Part shown: positions 59,055 to 64,000 of the stretch, one piece after another
Position numbering within the stretch: position 1 is the first letter of the stretch
How the letters are laid out: each line of letters opens with the position of its first letter
Origin: Armatimonadota bacterium
GTDB lineage: Bacteria; Armatimonadota; Zipacnadia; JAUWAU01
Assembly: GCA_030601885.1 (NCBI GenBank)
Contig: JAUWAU010000003.1
Span: forward strand, 248,001 to 312,000
Length of the DNA: 64,000 nt
Direction of reading: 5' to 3'
Translations under genes and position numbers: made by a program
Notes under the pieces: model-generated
Database searches by the model: none
What the model was told of the DNA's origin: nothing
The model's input: only the letters and a program-made list of their open reading frames with translations

Positions 59055-60629
59055 ATGTCAATCAGGCCGGAAGAAGTTTCATCCATTCTAAGGCGAGAGC
59101 TGGAGCGCTACAAGCCGCAGCTCGAGATGGCCGACGTCGGCACGGTGCTGCAGGTCGGCGATGGAATAGCGCGGGTCTACGGGATGGCCAATTGCGCCGC
59201 CGGGGAGCTGGTGAGATTCTCCGGTGACGTGTACGGCATGGCCTTTAACCTGGAAGAGGACAACGTTGGCGTCATGCTGCTGGGCGAGGACGAGGAGGTC
59301 GGCGAAGGAGATCGCGTTGAGACAACGGGGCGCGTTGTGGATGTGCCCGTGGGGCCCGCACTGCGCGGGCGAGTGATCGACCCGCTCGGCAGGCCGCTCG
59401 ACGGCGGCGATCCAGTCGCGGCGGAGAAGCGCCGACCCATCGAGGGCCCGGCCCCCGGCGTGGTGGACCGGCTGCCCGTGCTGGAGCCGCTGCAGACGGG
59501 CCTGAAGGCGATCGACGCCATGATCCCCATCGGCCGGGGCCAGCGCGAGCTCATCATCGGCGACAGACAGACGGGCAAGACGGCGATTGTGGTTGATGCC
59601 ATCATCAACCAGCGCGAGACGGACGTGCAGTGCATCTATGTGGTGATCGGGCAGAAGCTGTCAACGGTAGCCCAAGTTGTGGACAAGCTGCAGCAGTACG
59701 ACGCGATGCGATATACGACGGTGGTGGCCGCCACGGCGAACGACTCGGCAGCGCTGCAATACATCGCCCCATACGCGGGATGCGCCATCGGCGAAGAGAT
59801 TATGTACGGCGGGGGCCATGCCCTCATCGCCTACGACGACCTATCAAAACATGCCCAAGCATACCGGCAGGTTTCGCTCCTCATGCGCCGGCCGCCGGGC
59901 CGCGAGGCGTATCCCGGCGACATCTTCAATCTCCACTCCCGCCTGCTGGAGCGCGCGGCGAAGCTATCGGACGCCCTCGGCGGCGGATCGCTCACGGCGC
60001 TTCCCGTCATCGAGACCCAGGCGGGCGACTACGCCGCCTACATCCCGACAAACCTCATCTCCATCACCGACGGGCAGATCTATCTGGAGCCGGACCTGTT
60101 CTACGCCGGCGTCCGACCGGCGATCAACGTGGGGATCAGCGTCTCGCGCGTCGGGGGTAAGGCCCAGAACCGAGCCATGTACAACGTGGCCGGCAGCCTG
60201 AAGCTGGATCTGGCGGTATACCGCGAGTACGCTGCCTTTGCGCAGTTCGCCACCGATCTGGATGCCGCCAGTCAAGCGGTGCTGCGCCGGGGCGAGCGCA
60301 TGGTCGAAGCGCTCAAACAAGGCCAGTACGCACCAATGCACGTTACTGACCAGATCATCATCATCTTCGCGGGCGTGCGCGGGCATTTGGATGCAATCGA
60401 TCCGGCGGAGATCCAGCGATTGGAGCCAGAGCTCATCAAGTTCGTCCGCGAGAGACATCCGGAGATCGTCGCCGAGCTGGACACGCGAGCTGATCTGACG
60501 GAGGACGTCGAGCAGGGGCTGGAACGGGCCGTAAAGGAATTCGTGGAGAACTGGCCGGCCACAGGCAAGCAAGCAGACTCGAGCGAGACTGGCGCCGAAC
60601 GCCAGGAGCTTTCCGATGCCGCGCAGTGA
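59055..60629 (+). CDS. atpA: ATP synthase F1 subunit alpha
   Basis: 524 residues. N-terminal barrel with [20 protein letters not shown]; Walker A GDRQTGKT (169-176); the family signature [17 protein letters not shown] with the arginine finger. Non-catalytic nucleotide-binding subunit. The C-terminus is extended and acidic. Overlaps atpG by 14 bases. Confidence 0.97.
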   Translation: MSIRPEEVSSILRRELERYKPQLEMADVGTVLQVGDGIARVYGMANCAAGELVRFSGDVYGMAFNLEEDNVGVMLLGEDEEVGEGDRVETTGRVVDVPVGPALRGRVIDPLGRPLDGGDPVAAEKRRPIEGPAPGVVDRLPVLEPLQTGLKAIDAMIPIGRGQRELIIGDRQTGKTAIVVDAIINQRETDVQCIYVVIGQKLSTVAQVVDKLQQYDAMRYTTVVAATANDSAALQYIAPYAGCAIGEEIMYGGGHALIAYDDLSKHAQAYRQVSLLMRRPPGREAYPGDIFNLHSRLLERAAKLSDALGGGSLTALPVIETQAGDYAAYIPTNLISITDGQIYLEPDLFYAGVRPAINVGISVSRVGGKAQNRAMYNVAGSLKLDLAVYREYAAFAQFATDLDAASQAVLRRGERMVEALKQGQYAPMHVTDQIIIIFAGVRGHLDAIDPAEIQRLEPELIKFVRERHPEIVAELDTRADLTEDVEQGLERAVKEFVENWPATGKQADSSETGAERQELSDAAQ

Positions 60630-61497
60630 ACGCGCCATTCGGCGCAAAATCCGAGCAGTCGAGAAGATTCAGCAGATCACCAAAGCCATGCGAGCGGTGG
60701 CAGCGGCACGCCTGCGCCGCGTGCGCGAGAAGGTGGCGGCGGGCCGGCCGTACTACGAGCGAATGCGGGTAGTTCTGGCGCGCGTGGCCATGCAGGCCGA
60801 GCAGGTGCAGCATCCCCTGCTTCAGGTGCGCCCCGTGGCGACGACGTGCCTCGTGGTGATCGGCGGCGACCGGGGGCTGTGCGGCAGCTATAACGTCAAC
60901 TTGGGTCGCGCAGCACACCAGCTCGTCGAGAGGCTGGACGAGCAGCAAGTCGGCCGAGTGGTGGTCACAGTGGGCCGCAAGGCGCGGGGCTTTCTCCGGT
61001 ATCGCGGGGTTGAGTGCGACCGCCATTTCCCGCAGCTCACGCCCGACAGCACCGTCGCCGAGGCCTCGATCATCGCCAGATACGCCCGGGACATGTATGA
61101 AAGCGGGCGTGTCGATGAGGTCCGGATCGTCTACACGCGATTCGTCAGTCCCATGGAGCATCGGCCCGCCGAGGTTGCCTTGCTTCCTCTGCAGGCGCCC
61201 GACGTTGAGGACGCCGCCGCCCCTGGGATCGAGTACATCTTCGAGCCGCCTCCGGAACGGCTGCTGGGGCGCTTGCTGCCACGTTACTTCGACACGCAGC
61301 TCTATCATCTGCTCCTCGAGGCAATGACGAGCGAACAAGGGGCACGCATGGTGGCAATGACGGCGGCCACGGACAACGCCGCCGAGCTGATTGAGCAATT
61401 GACGCTTCAGCGAAACAAAGCACGCCAGCAGACGATCACAAGCGAGCTGTTGGACATCGTGGGAGGTGCTGAGGCCCTCCGCCACGCGGTTGCATAG
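60616..61497 (+). CDS. atpG: ATP synthase F1 subunit gamma
   Basis: 293 residues. [20 protein letters not shown] at the N-terminus, [11 protein letters not shown] in the middle, and the C-terminal helix [20 protein letters not shown] with [20 protein letters not shown]. Central rotor shaft. Confidence 0.96.
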   Translation: MPRSERAIRRKIRAVEKIQQITKAMRAVAAARLRRVREKVAAGRPYYERMRVVLARVAMQAEQVQHPLLQVRPVATTCLVVIGGDRGLCGSYNVNLGRAAHQLVERLDEQQVGRVVVTVGRKARGFLRYRGVECDRHFPQLTPDSTVAEASIIARYARDMYESGRVDEVRIVYTRFVSPMEHRPAEVALLPLQAPDVEDAAAPGIEYIFEPPPERLLGRLLPRYFDTQLYHLLLEAMTSEQGARMVAMTAATDNAAELIEQLTLQRNKARQQTITSELLDIVGGAEALRHAVA

Positions 61498-62946
<1,449 letters not shown>

Positions 62947-62955
62947 CCGCACACA

Positions 62956-63378
62956 ATGCCGCAACGGCCCTACGATCTGCAAGTGGTCACCCCGGAACGG
63001 GTGGTGCTCTCTGAGTCCGTCGTCTCTCTCATTGCGCCGGGCACGGAGGGCAAGTTCGGTGTGTTGGCGCGCCACGCGCCACTTGTGGCGGAGCTGGGGA
63101 TCGGGGAATTGAGCCTTACGCGTCCTGACGGGACGCGTGACGAACTAGCCATCGCCAACGGATTCCTGGAAGTGTCGGCGGACGGCGTGACGGTGCTGGC
63201 CGACGCGGCGGAGCGCCTGGACGAGATCGATGTCGAGCGTGCCGAGTTGGCGTGGCAGCGCGCGGAGCGTCGAATGAGCCGCGAGGCCGCCGAGCCAGAC
63301 CTCGACATCGAGCGCGCCCGTGTGGCATTGCTCCGGGCCATGAACAGGCTGAAAACGGCTGAGCGAGGTCGGCGCTGA
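62956..63378 (+). CDS. atpC: ATP synthase F1 subunit epsilon
   Basis: 140 residues. A beta-sandwich with VVTPERVVLSESVVSLIAPG, GKFGVLARHAPLVAELGIG and FLEVSADGVTVLADAAERLD, followed by a two-helix hairpin (110-140). Regulates rotation. It ends the operon. Confidence 0.95.
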   Translation: MPQRPYDLQVVTPERVVLSESVVSLIAPGTEGKFGVLARHAPLVAELGIGELSLTRPDGTRDELAIANGFLEVSADGVTVLADAAERLDEIDVERAELAWQRAERRMSREAAEPDLDIERARVALLRAMNRLKTAERGRR

Positions 63379-63442
63379 GCCGCCGCACCGGCATCTGCAG
63401 CGCCCGAGAGCGTCACGGCCGCGTCCAGGCCACGGAGAGCGG

Positions 63443-63471
63443 TTGCATTTTGCCATGCCATCACGTATACT
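63443..63471 (+). promoter_or_regulatory. Putative sigma70-type promoter for murA
   Basis: TTGCAT (63443-63448) and TATACT (63466-63471) are separated by 17 bases, leaving a leader of about 175 bases before the murA ATG. Confidence 0.6.
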
Positions 63472-63652
63472 ACGCGCCGCAGCCGATGTATCGCTACGTC
63501 CCAATGAAGCGAAAGGGGGATCAGTCCGTCCAGCCGCCGTCCGTCCTGTCACAGGTAATGACGCCGCATTCACAATCATCCGGCAAACGAACTCCATACC
63601 CAACATAGTCCGGGACACGGCCTGACGGTCCCACGTCAAGGGAGAGGGATGG

Positions 63653-64000
63653 ATGTCGAAGATATACATCGCCGGCGGGTCTCCCCTGCACGGAGATATC
63701 AACGTTAGCGGGAGCAAGAACGGTGCGCTGCCCGTGTTGGCAGCGTCTTTGCTTGTGCCCGGCGAGACCACCGTGGAGAACGTTCCCGACATTGAGGACG
63801 TCGCCACGATGATCGAGATGCTGCGGGCGCTTGGCGTTCGGGTGGACACCATAGCGCCTGGTGTGCTGCGCATAGACGCGACGAACGTGGCCTCGGCAAC
63901 GGCCCCCCACGATCTGGTGCGCCGGATGCGCGCTTCGTTTTACGTGAGCGGCCCGCTGCTGGCGCGACTTGGCGAGACGGAAGTGCCCCTGCCGGGTGGC
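63653..64000 (+). CDS. murA: UDP-N-acetylglucosamine 1-carboxyvinyltransferase, N-terminal part
   Basis: The first 116 codons, cut by the window edge. MSKIYIAGGSPLHGDINVSG is followed by SKNGALPVLAASLL with the conserved Lys22-Asn23 pair that binds the UDP-sugar. The VENVPDIEDVATMIEMLRAL segment and RMRASFYVSGPLLARLG fit MurA. The catalytic Cys (or Asp) loop is also near the edge: the last residues (GETEVPLPGG) end just before or in it. Catalyses the first committed step of peptidoglycan synthesis. Confidence 0.95.
   Translation, partial: MSKIYIAGGSPLHGDINVSGSKNGALPVLAASLLVPGETTVENVPDIEDVATMIEMLRALGVRVDTIAPGVLRIDATNVASATAPHDLVRRMRASFYVSGPLLARLGETEVPLPGG

Overview
This window is a high-GC (roughly 60-65% by eye) bacterial chromosome segment with no rRNA, tRNA, CRISPR array or recognisable transposase. 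Several features suggest a deep-branching terrabacterial lineage, with Armatimonadota-like as my best guess. These are a Gram-positive-type LexA box, a ylxP-rbfA-nrnA-truB-ribF-rpsO-pnp block followed by an M16 peptidase and dapB-asd-dapA, and many secreted beta-helix/BNR, DppA-like (M55), PD40 and HEAT-repeat proteins. Placement is inference only.

Left third (1-17.2 kb): an accessory region. A minus-strand catabolic or secreted cluster (BNR protein, beta-helix protein, partial M55 peptidase) is followed by a tiny DUF6485 protein. Next comes a three-gene minus-strand operon: DNA methyltransferase, GHKL/HSP90-like ATPase, and a Rossmann/methyltransferase-like protein. This is the best candidate here for an undescribed DNA-modification or defence system. 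An enolase-superfamily protein, a second M55 peptidase, a metallophosphoesterase-PHP fusion, a collapsed DegT aminotransferase gene, an Mrr-like endonuclease, and a sugar ABC permease plus binding lipoprotein follow.

Middle (17.3-35.1 kb): folate genes (folE, folB and a collapsed SDR remnant), a half-size permease with a TIGR04076 protein, and an operon of Gfo/Idh/MocA oxidoreductase, ABC exporter, LolA-like protein and SpoIIE phosphatase. lexA follows with an SOS box overlapping its -35 element, then a methyltransferase, three consecutive HEAT-repeat proteins, and an exopolysaccharide group (GT4, RmlC-like cupin, polyprenyl sugar-phosphate transferase). The transferase gene carries a 99-bp palindromic repeat inserted in frame.

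Right part (35.2-64 kb): housekeeping genes. On the minus strand are a pterin-dependent methyltransferase, family-4 uracil-DNA glycosylase, dapA, asd, dapB, M16 peptidase, pnp, rpsO, ribF, truB, nrnA, rbfA, ylxP-like and an M48 peptidase. On the plus strand are a PD40 lipoprotein, a SpoIIM-like protein, and a HEAT protein/HD-GYP pair that share an N-terminal domain. The complete F-type ATP synthase operon (atpZ-I-B-E-F-H-A-G-D-C) has a near-consensus promoter and a c subunit with the residues of a sodium-binding site. The window ends inside murA.

Throughout, several families of small palindromic repeats sit in intergenic DNA and, in two places, inside reading frames.
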